The translations under genes were made by a program, and so were the position numbers. A stretch of 64,000 nt of DNA, from positions 16,659 through 80,658 of the forward strand of contig CAMXQE010000015.1 in assembly GCA_947246015.1 (NCBI GenBank). Reading direction: 5' to 3'. Each line of letters starts with the position of its first letter. Position 1 is the stretch's first letter. The DNA comes from an uncultured Lachnospiraceae bacterium (GTDB lineage Bacteria > Bacillota > Clostridia > Lachnospirales > Lachnospiraceae). The notes under the pieces were generated by a model, which was not told the DNA's origin, searched no databases, and saw only the letters and a program-made list of their open reading frames with translations. This document shows positions 18,627 to 27,813 of the stretch, one piece after another.

Positions 18627-18995
18627 ATGGCAAGAGTTTTGATTGTGGATGATTCCAGAACATCCCGCAAGATGCTGAAAGAAGTTTTGACGGAAGCCGG
18701 ATATGAAATAGCAGGGGAAGCGACGAACGGAGAAGAGGGTGTAATTATGTACAAACAGCTCAAACCCGATGCCGTTACGATGGATATTACCATGCCGGTC
18801 ATGAACGGATTGGAAGCTTTAATCTGCATTAAGAAAGAGGACGATAATGCAAAAGTCATTATGGTAACAGCAGCGGGCCAGAAGGAAAAGATGGTGACGG
18901 CTATCAAAGAGGGAGCGGATGATTTTATTGCAAAGCCTTTTGAGCCGGAGCAGGTGGTGGATGCACTGAACTACGTTCTGCGCAGGAAAGAGTAG
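18627..18995 (+). CDS. cheY: CheY-like single-domain response regulator
   Basis: 122-residue stand-alone receiver: DD at 9-10 (LIVDDSRTSRKM), phospho-acceptor Asp in VTMDITMPVMNG, conserved Thr/Ala switch region in IMVTAAG and Lys in IAKPFEPEQV. No output domain. AGGAGG lies just upstream. Cotranscribed with the CheX-like gene; with the CheB/CheA pair at 1.4-3.8 kb it makes a near-complete phosphotransfer set. There is no flagellar switch gene in the window, so the output is unknown. Confidence 0.93.
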   Translation: MARVLIVDDSRTSRKMLKEVLTEAGYEIAGEATNGEEGVIMYKQLKPDAVTMDITMPVMNGLEALICIKKEDDNAKVIMVTAAGQKEKMVTAIKEGADDFIAKPFEPEQVVDALNYVLRRKE

Positions 18996-19066
18996 GGCTG
19001 TAAAGCGGTTAAAACCAATAAAAAAAATAAAAATTGCAGAAAATTGAAGAAAATGAAAAAAAGGGC

Positions 19067-19095
19067 TTGCATTATTCTGCATTTTGTAATAAAAT
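19067..19095 (+). promoter_or_regulatory. Promoter of tRNA-Glu
   Basis: TTGCAT (19067-19072), 17 nt, TAAAAT (19090-19095), 50 nt ahead of the tRNA. Confidence 0.6.
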
Positions 19096-19144
19096 AAGCA
19101 AGTCGGCAAATGAATGGGTAGTGAACTTATTCATTTGCGAATGT

Positions 19145-19216
19145 GGCTCGTTGGTCAAGCGGTTAAGACGCCGCCCTCTCACGGCGGAAACAGGGGTTCG
19201 ATTCCCCTACGAGCTG
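19145..19216 (+). tRNA. tRNA-Glu (anticodon CTC)
   Basis: Cloverleaf visible: acceptor GGCTCGT with ACGAGCT (first pair G-U), D arm, anticodon stem CCGCC/GGCGG with loop CTCTCAC giving CTC, and T arm GGGG-TTCGATT-CCCC. The 3' CCA is not encoded. The CTC anticodon reads GAG. A weak hairpin with a T7 run near 19267-19302 may terminate it. Confidence 0.93.
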
Positions 19217-19337
19217 TTGACTGTTATATGAATATCATATGAAACAGCCCAACCCGGAAAATGCTGGAAACCTTGACTTTACATGGTTTGCAGTATTTTT
19301 TTATGCACAGGGCATCCAAAGGAAGTCCGTTATAAAA

Positions 19338-19376
19338 AAGTGTAAAGCCCGTGCGGATTCAACGGACTTTACACTT
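19338..19376. terminator. Bidirectional terminator downstream of the 63-aa gene
   Basis: AAGTGTAAAG (19338-19347) pairs with CTTTACACTT (19367-19376), with T-runs in both directions. A competing pair, AAGTCCGTT (19323 region) with AACGGACTT, overlaps the same arms. Confidence 0.65.
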
Positions 19377-19401
19377 TTGACCGATTGTTATGGGTTTTTG
19401 C

Positions 19402-19593
19402 TTATTCCTTTATTTTATCAATATCGGTAAGGTTTACGCCCAGAACAGTCAATATTGCTTTTATTGACAAATATTCATCCTTTAATTTCGCATATGTCCT
19501 GGTAGCGCCTTCTTCTTTTGCCACTGCCATATAGTCCTGTATCTTTTTAAAATCATCTATGGCAGTTTTGACAATTTCCGCACCATTTGGCAT
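19402..19593 (-). CDS. Small protein of unknown function, 63 aa
   Basis: Real gene rather than shadow: AGGTGA lies 5 nt before the ATG, a good promoter lies upstream on the same strand (19647-19675), and a terminator follows. The product (MPNGAEIVKTAIDDF start) is charged, mostly helical, with no signal peptide or membrane segment. I do not recognise the family. It stands alone between tRNA-Glu and tig, on the opposite strand to its neighbours, a common landing zone for acquired genes. Confidence 0.7.
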   Translation of the reverse strand: MPNGAEIVKTAIDDFKKIQDYMAVAKEEGATRTYAKLKDEYLSIKAILTVLGVNLTDIDKIKE

Positions 19594-19646
19594 ATTATCA
19601 CCTGCTTTCTATGAGTTATCGTTTGATATAGTGTTTTGGTGTTTAT

Positions 19647-19675
19647 ATTATAACAAATGGTTGAAGGAGTGTAAA
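19647..19675 (-). promoter_or_regulatory. Promoter of the 63-aa gene
   Basis: On the minus strand TTTACA (19675-19670), 17 nt, TATAAT (19652-19647). Confidence 0.7.
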
Positions 19676-19853
19676 GCTCCCGCTCATTCAATGCGGCCGG
19701 ACTGTTACGGAAAAGGGTCGAAAGTAAAAAAATAAAAAGAAAAAGCTGGTATTTTCCATCCCGATGTGCTATAATCGCATAATGACTGTGATTGTATACT
19801 TTTTTGGTAAAAATCAGCGGATAGATGGTTAGATTAAGGAGGAAACTGTTAAA

Positions 19854-21140
19854 ATGAGTTTACAGGTGGAAAAATTAGAAAAGAACATGGCGAAGCTGAC
19901 GATTGAGGTAGCCCCGGAGGAACTGGAAAAGGCTATCGAAAGGGCTTACCAGAAAAATAAGAAGGGCATCAGCATTCCGGGATTCCGGAAGGGAAAAGTG
20001 CCGCGTCAGATGATAGAAAAAATGTATGGAAAAGAAGTTTTTTATGAAGATGCGGTAAACGATTTGCTTCCCGACGCTTATTCAAAGGCATTGGATGAAT
20101 GTGAGGAAGATATCGTTTCTTCTCCGAAAATCGAGGTCGTTCAGGTAGAGGCAGGACAGCCCTTTATCTTTACGGCGGAAGTGGCGCTGAAGCCGGAAAT
20201 CGGATTAGGAAAATACAAAGGCGTGAAAGTGGATAAGATAGATACGGAAGTGTCCGATGAGGAAGTGGATGCGGAAATCGAAAAAGAGCGTGAAAGAAAT
20301 GCCAGAAATATTGTCGTAGAAGACCGGGCTGTTAAAGACGGAGATATGACAGTGCTTGACTTTGAAGGCTTTGTGGACGGTGTGGCATTTGAGGGTGGCA
20401 AGGGTGAGGATTATTCCCTGACCATTGGTTCCGGCGCTTTTATTCCGGGCTTTGAAGAACAGTTAATCGGCGCAGAAATCGGCAAGGAAACAGAAGTCAA
20501 CGTGACGTTCCCGGAGAATTACCAGGCAGAGGAATTAAAAGGAAAAGCTGCCGTGTTCAAATGCACGATAAAGGAAATCAAAGAAAAAGAACTTCCGGAA
20601 CTGGATGACGAATTTGCAAGCGAAGTTTCTGAATTTGAAACTCTGGCGGAGTACAGAGAAGATTTGAAAAAGAACATCAAAGAAAGAAAAGAGAGCGAAG
20701 CGAAGAGCGAAAAAGAGGATGCGGTTATTGACGCTATCATAAACGACTCGGATATAGAACTTCCCGAGGCAATGATTGAGACACAGCAGAGACAGATGGT
20801 AGACGAGTTCGCGCAGAGAATTCAGATGCAGGGTCTTTCTTTGGAACAGTATTACCAGTTTACGGGCAGCAGTTATGAGATGCTGATAGAGCAGGTAAGA
20901 CCGCAGGCGGAAAAGAGAATCAAATCCAGACTGGTGCTGGAGTCCGTAGTGGCAAAAGAGAACATAGAAGCATCTGAAGAGGATTACACAAAAGAGATAG
21001 AGAAGATGGCTGAAATGTATCAGATGGAGGCAGACAAAGTAAGAGAAATGGTCAGCGAGAGCGGAAAGAAGAACATCATGGAAGATATCGCCGTTCAGAA
21101 AGCTATCGAGTTCGTAGTAGCAAATGCAGTAGAGCAATAA
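19854..21140 (+). CDS. tig: Trigger factor
   Basis: Ribosome-bound chaperone and peptidyl-prolyl isomerase. N-terminal ribosome-binding domain with the GFRKGKVPRQMIEKMYG signature (about 45), FKBP-type PPIase domain around 160-250 (GDMTVLDFEGFVDG), then the long helical C-terminal arms. 428 residues is standard. AAGGAGGAA precedes the ATG, and a TATAAT lies at 19770-19775 with a weak -35. It heads the conserved tig-clpP-clpX-lon-ysxC protein-quality cluster. Confidence 0.97.
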   Translation: MSLQVEKLEKNMAKLTIEVAPEELEKAIERAYQKNKKGISIPGFRKGKVPRQMIEKMYGKEVFYEDAVNDLLPDAYSKALDECEEDIVSSPKIEVVQVEAGQPFIFTAEVALKPEIGLGKYKGVKVDKIDTEVSDEEVDAEIEKERERNARNIVVEDRAVKDGDMTVLDFEGFVDGVAFEGGKGEDYSLTIGSGAFIPGFEEQLIGAEIGKETEVNVTFPENYQAEELKGKAAVFKCTIKEIKEKELPELDDEFASEVSEFETLAEYREDLKKNIKERKESEAKSEKEDAVIDAIINDSDIELPEAMIETQQRQMVDEFAQRIQMQGLSLEQYYQFTGSSYEMLIEQVRPQAEKRIKSRLVLESVVAKENIEASEEDYTKEIEKMAEMYQMEADKVREMVSESGKKNIMEDIAVQKAIEFVVANAVEQ

Positions 21141-21144
21141 AACA

Positions 21145-21300
21145 GCAGAAGTTACTCTTCCGAACAAGAGGCCGGGAGGGATTCTGCGGTGGAATCAAAG
21201 CAGCAGAAGACCGGATGGCCCCCAGAGCAACTTAGGACTGCGAAGCAGGCAGAAGTTACTCTGCTGAAAAGGGGCCAGGAGGGATTCTGCGGAACTGGAA
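21145..21300 (+). repeat. Two ~50-bp direct repeats in the tig-clpP gap
   Basis: Copies at 21145-21194 and 21249-21300 share GCAGAAGTTACTCT and GGAGGGATTCTGCGG with a few changes between. Each copy has GCAGAA/TTCTGC ends, so each can fold as a hairpin. The untrimmed clpP ORF reads through both. Confidence 0.7.
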
Positions 21301-21314
21301 TAGGAGGACTAGTC

Positions 21315-21911
21315 ATGAGTTTAATACCTTATGTAGTGGAACAGACGAGCAGGGGTGAAAGGTCTTACGATATTTATTCGAGACTTTTAAAAGATCGGAT
21401 TATCTTTCTGGGGGAGGAAGTAAACGATGTTTCCGCAAGCATTGTGGTGGCGCAGCTCCTGTTTCTGGAGTCAGAGGATCCGGAGAAGGATATCCATCTG
21501 TATATTAACAGTCCGGGCGGCGTGATTACGGCAGGAATGGCTATTTATGATACGATGAATTATATTAAATGCGACGTATCCACCGTATGTATCGGTATGG
21601 CGGCGAGCATGGGCGCGTTTCTGTTAGCAGGCGGCGCGAAAGGAAAGAGGTTTGCATTGCCGAATGCGGAAATTATGATTCATCAGCCGGCGGGCGGAGC
21701 GCAGGGCCAGGCGACGGAGATTGAGATTACGGCGAGACATATCCTTGCAACAAAGGAAAAAATGGCGAGAATCATGGCGCAGAATACAGGACAGGATTTC
21801 GAAGTAGTGATGGCGGATACTGAGAGGGATAACTGGAAGACCGCGGAGGAAGCGCTGAGTTACGGTTTAATCGACAAGATTATCGAGAATCATGCGAGCC
21901 TTGAAAAATAG
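21315..21911 (+). CDS. clpP: ATP-dependent Clp protease proteolytic subunit
   Basis: Serine peptidase that forms the barrel degraded into by ClpX. Start at ATG 21315 ([19 protein letters not shown]), with AGGAGG 7 nt upstream; the track start 21189 adds 42 repeat-derived residues. Catalytic Ser in [14 protein letters not shown], His in [10 protein letters not shown] and a later Asp complete the triad. 198 residues. Followed by clpX after a 75-nt leader containing the same element as upstream of dxr. Confidence 0.97.
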   Translation: MSLIPYVVEQTSRGERSYDIYSRLLKDRIIFLGEEVNDVSASIVVAQLLFLESEDPEKDIHLYINSPGGVITAGMAIYDTMNYIKCDVSTVCIGMAASMGAFLLAGGAKGKRFALPNAEIMIHQPAGGAQGQATEIEITARHILATKEKMARIMAQNTGQDFEVVMADTERDNWKTAEEALSYGLIDKIIENHASLEK

Positions 21912-21920
21912 TCAGGAAAT

Positions 21921-21981
21921 GTTTGTGTCTGTACTGCATCCACAAATTTTGAGTGCGCAGAAAACAGCGCAGAAATGAGGA
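21921..21981 (+). repeat. 61-nt leader element, copy 2 (before clpX)
   Basis: Ungapped match to 6971-7031 (51 of 61 by hand count). Ends in the same GAAATGAGGA that serves as the clpX ribosome site. Confidence 0.75.
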
Positions 21982-21986
21982 AAGAA

Positions 21987-23240
21987 ATGGCAGGGAAAAA
22001 TTCCGACGATATCAGATGTTCCTTCTGCAACAAGCCTCAGAGTCAGGTGAAGAAGCTGATTGCGGGGCCGGCGGGAGTATATATCTGTGATGAGTGTATT
22101 GATATCTGTGAGGATATTATTGAAGAAGAATATGAAGATGAGCCCATAGAGGACGAACTCGACATCAATTTATTGAAGCCGGTGGAAATTAAGGAATTTT
22201 TGGATGATTATGTAATCGGCCAGGAGGAAGCAAAGAAGGTTTTGGCCGTTTCCGTTTATAATCATTACAAGAGGGTTACGGCGCCGAAGGATGACGATGA
22301 TGTGGAACTTCAGAAGAGCAATATCATTATGATAGGGCCTACCGGTTCCGGAAAGACTTTTCTTGCTCAGACGCTTGCGAAAATTATCAACGTGCCGTTT
22401 GCGATTGCCGATGCGACTACGCTGACGGAGGCGGGGTATGTAGGCGAGGACGTTGAAAATATACTTCTGAAGCTGATACAGGCGGCGGATTATGATGTGG
22501 AGCGTGCGCAGTACGGAATTGTATATATTGATGAGATTGACAAGATTACGAAGAAGGGTGAAAATGTATCCATTACCAGGGATGTATCCGGTGAGGGTGT
22601 GCAGCAGGCACTTTTAAAGATTGTGGAAGGAACCGTAGCCAGTGTACCGCCCCAGGGCGGGAGAAAACATCCCCATCAGGAACTGATTCAGATTGACACG
22701 ACGAACATTCTGTTTATCTGCGGCGGGGCTTTTGACGGGCTTGAGAAAATTGTGGAATCCCGTTTGGACCGTACTCCTATCGGTTTCAGTACGGAGGTTA
22801 AGGCGAAGAGTTCCAAGGAAATCGGAGACTTGCTGAAGGAAGTGACGCCACAGGATTTAGTGAAGTTCGGGTTGATTCCTGAATTTGTAGGGCGTGTTCC
22901 GATTACGGTTTCTTTGCAGGGATTGGATAAAGAGGCGTTGATGCGGATTTTAAAAGAGCCTAAGAGCGCCCTTATCAAACAGTATCAGAAATTGTTTCAT
23001 TTTGACGGCGTGAAGCTTACGTTTGAAGCGGACGCCATCGAGGCGATTGCAGATAAGGCGTTTGAGCGTAAGACGGGTGCGAGGGGACTGCGTTCTATCA
23101 TGGAGAAAGCCATGATGGATGTGATGTATCGCATTCCCTCCGATGAGTCGATTGTGGAGTGCGTCGTTACGAAAGGCGCGGTAGAGGGAACCAGCGAGCC
23201 TTTGGTAATCCGCAGGGAAGCGATGCGTCCCGCGAGGTAA
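21987..23240 (+). CDS. clpX: ATP-dependent Clp protease ATP-binding subunit
   Basis: AAA+ unfoldase that feeds ClpP. N-terminal zinc domain with CSFCNKPQ and CDECIDIC, Walker [10 protein letters not shown], pore loop GYVGEDVE, Walker B VYIDEIDK, and sensor motif RTGARGLR. Start preferred at ATG 21987 ([11 protein letters not shown]); the track ATG at 21975 lies in the ribosome site. About 417 residues, normal. A strong terminator follows. Confidence 0.97.
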   Translation: MAGKNSDDIRCSFCNKPQSQVKKLIAGPAGVYICDECIDICEDIIEEEYEDEPIEDELDINLLKPVEIKEFLDDYVIGQEEAKKVLAVSVYNHYKRVTAPKDDDDVELQKSNIIMIGPTGSGKTFLAQTLAKIINVPFAIADATTLTEAGYVGEDVENILLKLIQAADYDVERAQYGIVYIDEIDKITKKGENVSITRDVSGEGVQQALLKIVEGTVASVPPQGGRKHPHQELIQIDTTNILFICGGAFDGLEKIVESRLDRTPIGFSTEVKAKSSKEIGDLLKEVTPQDLVKFGLIPEFVGRVPITVSLQGLDKEALMRILKEPKSALIKQYQKLFHFDGVKLTFEADAIEAIADKAFERKTGARGLRSIMEKAMMDVMYRIPSDESIVECVVTKGAVEGTSEPLVIRREAMRPAR

Positions 23241-23272
23241 AAACTGAAAATGCGTATGGAATGGAACTGACG

Positions 23273-23299
23273 AAAACGCCGCCGAAAAGGCGGCGTTTT
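23273..23299 (+). terminator. Terminator after clpX
   Basis: AAAACGCCGCC, loop GAAAA, GGCGGCGTTTT: an 11-bp perfect stem ending in four T. Confidence 0.85.
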
Positions 23300-23374
23300 G
23301 TGCATAATGGCAGGTTCAGGGTTCTTTTCCGGTAATTGAATGGATGTCCGCCGGGGCGGACACAGAGGTGTAAG

Positions 23375-25807
23375 ATGGATGATGTAAAAGTGACAAGATA
23401 TATGCCTACGGTGGCATTACGTGGAATGACTATATTGCCGCAGATGATTATCCACTTTGACTTAAGCAGGGGAAAATCCATTGCGGCAGTGGAACAGGCT
23501 ATGGTGGAGAGCCAGAGGATTTTTCTGGTGACGCAGAAACAGCAGGAGGAAGACGAACCGGATTATGAGCAGGTATATCATATAGGAACGGTTGCATTGG
23601 TAAAACAGGTAATCAAGATGCCGAAGAATATCGTGCGCGTAATGGTGGAAGGCGTTTCCAGGGGAAAGTTGGTTTCTTTTACGGAAAAGGAAGAGTATCT
23701 GGAAGGAGAAATCGAAGAACTGGAGGAAGATTTCCGTCTGAGGGGAACGGTAGAGGAAGAGGCGATGGTACGGCAGATGAAGGAGCTGTTTGCCGGTTAT
23801 GCCTTATTTTACCCGAAAAACGGCGCTGCGTTGGAGCGTCATATTCAGGATATTTATGATTTGGGCCGTCTGCTGGACCAGATAACCATCAATATGCCGC
23901 TGCATTTTGAGAGCAAGCAGAATGTGCTCTCCGCCGTTGACCCGGAGGAGCGCTATCAGGTGTTAGCGGATATTCTTTCCCGTGAAATCGAGGTGGCGGG
24001 AATCCGCCGGGAACTGTCGGAAAAAATCAAGGGACGGGTGGATAAACATCAGAGAGAATATATGCTTCGGGAGCAGCTGCAGTTTATCCGCGAGGAATTG
24101 GGAGAGGATAATTCTTTTTCTGACGCGGAACAGTTTGAAGAAGAGTTAAAAAAGCTGAAAGCGGGAAAAGAGGTAAAGGAAAAGATACAAAAAGAAATTT
24201 CCCGTTTTAAAGGGCTGCCGCAGAGTAGTTCGGAAAGTGCGGTGGAGCGGGGGTATATTGAAACGCTGCTGGAACTGCCGTGGGATAAGAAATCCAAGGA
24301 TAATACGGATATCATAAAAGCTGAGGAAGTGCTGAACCGCGACCATTACGGTTTAAAGCAGGTAAAGGAGAGGGTTTTGGAGGCATTGGCGGTACGGTGC
24401 CTGACGAAACAGGGGCAGTCGCCGATTATCTGTCTGGTGGGGCCGCCGGGTACGGGCAAGACTTCCATTGCAAAGAGCGTGGCAGAGGCAATGGACAAGA
24501 AGTACGTGCGTATCAGTCTGGGCGGCGTGAGAGACGAAGCAGAGATAAGAGGGCACCGGAAGACTTATGTGGGCGCCATGCCCGGCCGTATCGTGGCAGG
24601 TCTGCGGCAGGCGGGTGTGAAGAATCCGCTGATGCTCTTAGATGAAATTGATAAAGTAAGCAGCGATTATAAGGGAGATACTTCTTCCGCACTTTTGGAG
24701 GTACTGGACAGCGAGCAGAACAATAAGTTCAGGGACCATTATGTGGAACTTCCGATTGATTTGTCCGAAGTGCTTTTTATTGCTACAGCTAATTCCACGG
24801 AGACGATTCCGAGACCGTTATTAGACCGTATGGAGTTAATTGAAGTGACCAGTTATACGGCCAATGAGAAATTCCACATCGCCAAAGAACATCTGGCAGA
24901 GAAGCAGTATAAGAAGAACGGGCTGGCGGATGGACAGCTTACAATCAGTGACAGTGCATTAAAGAAAATCATAGAGGCTTATACACGGGAAGCGGGAGTC
25001 CGGGAACTGGAGCGTAAAATAGGAAGCGTATGCAGGAAGGCTGCAAAAGAAATCCTGACCGATAAAAAAGAGTATGTGAAAGTAACCGCGTCGAATCTGC
25101 AGAAGTATCTTGGAAAAGAGAGATACCGTACGGAAAAGGCCAATGAACGCGACGAGGTCGGAATTGTAAGAGGACTGGCATGGACCAGCGTAGGAGGAGA
25201 TACACTTCAGGTAGAGGTCAACCGGATGCCGGGGAAGGGAGAAGTGGAACTGACCGGACAGCTGGGCGATGTGATGAAAGAGTCCGCGATTGCGGGTATG
25301 AGTTATGTGCGTTCGGTGAGCAGGCAGTATAAGATACCGCAGGAGGTTTTCCGGAAAAATGATTTCCACATCCATATTCCGGAAGGCGCGGTACCGAAAG
25401 ACGGGCCAAGCGCAGGTATTACGATGGCGACGGCACTGCTTTCCGCAATTACGGAGATTCCGGTGAGAGCCGATGTTGCAATGACAGGTGAGATTACGCT
25501 GCGGGGGAGGGTGCTTCCCATCGGCGGACTGAAAGAGAAGATTCTGGCGGCTAAGACGGCAGGTATTAAGACTGTGCTGGTGCCGAAGAAAAATGAAAGG
25601 GATATAGAAGAAATATCCGGAGAAATCAAAGCAGGGCTGGCCATTCATTTTGTGGAAACCATGGAAGATGTGCTGGCACATGCATTTACCGAACAGCCGG
25701 GAGAAAAAACGGTACCGGATAAGAAAACAGCGCCGGACGAAAAACTGACGGATAAAGCGGAGACAAAGGCTAAAAGCGGTAAGAAAGGGCAGAAGAACAG
25801 GAATTAA
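23375..25807 (+). CDS. lon: Lon protease
   Basis: ATP-dependent protease. N-terminal substrate domain ([15 protein letters not shown]), AAA+ module with GPPGTGKTS and LLDEIDKV, and a C-terminal peptidase with catalytic Ser in [11 protein letters not shown] and Lys in [11 protein letters not shown]. Start at ATG 23375 with GAGGTG 6 nt upstream; the track start 23336 adds 13 non-homologous residues. 810 residues including a Lys-rich tail of about 35 residues ([20 protein letters not shown]). Directly followed by ysxC. Confidence 0.96.
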   Translation: MDDVKVTRYMPTVALRGMTILPQMIIHFDLSRGKSIAAVEQAMVESQRIFLVTQKQQEEDEPDYEQVYHIGTVALVKQVIKMPKNIVRVMVEGVSRGKLVSFTEKEEYLEGEIEELEEDFRLRGTVEEEAMVRQMKELFAGYALFYPKNGAALERHIQDIYDLGRLLDQITINMPLHFESKQNVLSAVDPEERYQVLADILSREIEVAGIRRELSEKIKGRVDKHQREYMLREQLQFIREELGEDNSFSDAEQFEEELKKLKAGKEVKEKIQKEISRFKGLPQSSSESAVERGYIETLLELPWDKKSKDNTDIIKAEEVLNRDHYGLKQVKERVLEALAVRCLTKQGQSPIICLVGPPGTGKTSIAKSVAEAMDKKYVRISLGGVRDEAEIRGHRKTYVGAMPGRIVAGLRQAGVKNPLMLLDEIDKVSSDYKGDTSSALLEVLDSEQNNKFRDHYVELPIDLSEVLFIATANSTETIPRPLLDRMELIEVTSYTANEKFHIAKEHLAEKQYKKNGLADGQLTISDSALKKIIEAYTREAGVRELERKIGSVCRKAAKEILTDKKEYVKVTASNLQKYLGKERYRTEKANERDEVGIVRGLAWTSVGGDTLQVEVNRMPGKGEVELTGQLGDVMKESAIAGMSYVRSVSRQYKIPQEVFRKNDFHIHIPEGAVPKDGPSAGITMATALLSAITEIPVRADVAMTGEITLRGRVLPIGGLKEKILAAKTAGIKTVLVPKKNERDIEEISGEIKAGLAIHFVETMEDVLAHAFTEQPGEKTVPDKKTAPDEKLTDKAETKAKSGKKGQKNRN

Positions 25808-25809
25808 GT

Positions 25810-26412
25810 ATGGTAATTAAAAGTGTAAATTTGGAGACGGTATGTGGGATTACCAGTAAGCTGCCGGACAATCCCCATATGGAGTTTGCGTTTGCGGGTA
25901 AGAGCAACGTAGGAAAATCTTCTTTGATAAACGGTCTGATGAACCGGAAGTCTTTGGCGCGGACCAGCGCCCAGCCGGGGAAGACTCAGACAATCAACTA
26001 CTATAATATCAATAATGAGCTTTATTTTGTGGATTTGCCGGGATACGGTTATGCCACTGCGAATGAAGCGGTCAAAGCGCAGTGGGGGAAGATGATAGAG
26101 AAATATCTCCATACAAGCAGGCAGCTTCGGGCGGTGTTCCTGTTGGTGGATATACGGCATGAGCCTTCGGCGAATGACCGGATGATGTACGACTGGATAT
26201 GGAAACAGGGCTTTTCCCCGATTATCATTGCAACTAAATCGGATAAAATCAAAAGGAGCCAGATGCAGAAACATATCCAGATGATAAAGACCGGGCTTCA
26301 TGCAAGACCCGATGTGGCAGTTTTTCCGTATTCTGCACTGAGCAAGCAGGGCAGAGAGGAAATCTATGCGCTGCTGGATGAGTATTTGGAGTCCGGAGCA
26401 GAAAAGGAATAA
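25810..26412 (+). CDS. ysxC: Ribosome biogenesis GTPase YsxC/EngB
   Basis: Essential GTPase for large-subunit assembly. G1 AGKSNVGKSS, switch RTSAQPGKTQTINYY, G3 DLPGYGYA and G4 TKSDK are all present. 200 residues is normal. It starts two bases after the lon stop, the usual lon-ysxC coupling. Confidence 0.96.
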   Translation: MVIKSVNLETVCGITSKLPDNPHMEFAFAGKSNVGKSSLINGLMNRKSLARTSAQPGKTQTINYYNINNELYFVDLPGYGYATANEAVKAQWGKMIEKYLHTSRQLRAVFLLVDIRHEPSANDRMMYDWIWKQGFSPIIIATKSDKIKRSQMQKHIQMIKTGLHARPDVAVFPYSALSKQGREEIYALLDEYLESGAEKE

Positions 26413-26452
26413 AATAAGGAATAAAAAAGGAATAAAAAAGGAATAAAAAAGG
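26405..26452. repeat. Short tandem repeat after ysxC
   Basis: Four units of GGAATAAAAAA-like sequence (11 nt) run directly from the ysxC stop. A simple repeat prone to length change. Confidence 0.8.
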
Positions 26453-26526
26453 ACAGACATCCTGCTTACCGGCAGGGAGAGTTCGACCGCAGGGGAGCGA
26501 TAGGAAGGGAATCGGAGGTGTTCTTT

Positions 26527-27723
26527 GTGAAACCGTCATCAAGGACTTATTTAAAGGTCATCATGAACCTGGGAATTGCAGTGGTGATTCTGCTGCTTTT
26601 CCTGTTGCTGCTGCCAAGGGTTCTGGTATTTTTCATGCCTTTTGTCATTGGCTGGATTATTGCGATGATTGCTAATCCGCTTGTGCACTTTTTTGAAGAA
26701 AAGTTAAAAATCAGAAGGAAGGCGGGAACGGCATTTGTCATCATAGCAGTTATTGCGCTTGTGGTGCTGGCAGGATATCTCATTGGCTCCAAGGTAGTAC
26801 AGGAAGCGGTAGGTCTGGTGAATGGACTGCCGGAAATGTGGAACAGCGCGGAAGAAGATTTCCGTACGATAGGAAAGAATCTGGATGTACTGTACAGCCG
26901 TTTTCCGGAAGATATACGGAATACGATAGCGGATATCGGCAATCAGATGGAGGGATTTGTAGGGGAACTGGTAGGGCAGGCAGGAACGCCTACCATAGAG
27001 GCCGTAGGGAATTTTGCAAAGAATCTGCCTACGGTTATTATAGGTATTATCATGTGCCTGCTGTCCGCTTATTTTTTCGTGGCGGAGCGGGAGTATATGT
27101 CAGTGAAAGTGAAAGGACATATGCCAAAAGCGGTTATTTACCGGTGGGATATGATGTCGAGGAGTCTGAAGCGTGCCGTAGGAGGTTACTTCAAGGCACA
27201 GCTGAAAATAGAAATATGGATGTATATTCTGCTGGTAATCGGATTTACCGTATTGAAGGTAAATTATGCGCTGCTGATTGCATTGGGAATTGCAGTACTG
27301 GATTTTCTGCCTGTTTTCGGGACAGGAACCGTGCTGCTTCCCTGGGCGGTCATTAAAATTCTCAGTTCGGATTATAAGATGGCGGTGGGGCTGCTGATTA
27401 TATGGTGCGGCGGACAGCTGGCACGTCAGATTATCCAGCCTAAGATTGTGGGGGATTCCATCGGTATGCCGCCGATTCCGACTTTGTTTTTGTTATTCAT
27501 CGGTTATAAAACGGCCGGTGTGTTCGGAATGATTATAGCGGTGCCGATAGGAATTATTATTGTGAATATGTATCAGGAGGGTGTGTTTGATACAACGATT
27601 AACAGTTTCAGGATATTGCTTGCCGGCATTAATAATTTCAGGCGGCTGGAGGAAGAAGATATGGCAGGCGTGGAAGTATATGAACGGCGGCGGGATAAGG
27701 AACATGGGACGGATAAGAAATAG
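26527..27723 (+). CDS. ytvI: AI-2E/PerM-family membrane protein, YtvI-like
   Basis: About eight membrane segments in the PerM layout: two at the N-terminus, an extended amphipathic middle (about 100-155), then six more ending in FGMIIAVPIGIIIVNMY. Best match by pattern is YtvI, an integral membrane protein linked to sporulation. Start GTG 26527 is set by GGAGGTG 6 nt upstream; the track GTG 26518 lies within that site. 398 residues. The transport substrate is unknown. Confidence 0.8.
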   Translation: MKPSSRTYLKVIMNLGIAVVILLLFLLLLPRVLVFFMPFVIGWIIAMIANPLVHFFEEKLKIRRKAGTAFVIIAVIALVVLAGYLIGSKVVQEAVGLVNGLPEMWNSAEEDFRTIGKNLDVLYSRFPEDIRNTIADIGNQMEGFVGELVGQAGTPTIEAVGNFAKNLPTVIIGIIMCLLSAYFFVAEREYMSVKVKGHMPKAVIYRWDMMSRSLKRAVGGYFKAQLKIEIWMYILLVIGFTVLKVNYALLIALGIAVLDFLPVFGTGTVLLPWAVIKILSSDYKMAVGLLIIWCGGQLARQIIQPKIVGDSIGMPPIPTLFLLFIGYKTAGVFGMIIAVPIGIIIVNMYQEGVFDTTINSFRILLAGINNFRRLEEEDMAGVEVYERRRDKEHGTDKK

Positions 27724-27813
27724 TCCGCATTCTGTACGGACGCAGGTATGGAGTGCAGATACGGAGTGCGGGTATGGCATACATGACAGGTGAGGAAAGA
27801 AGGCTTGTATAAA

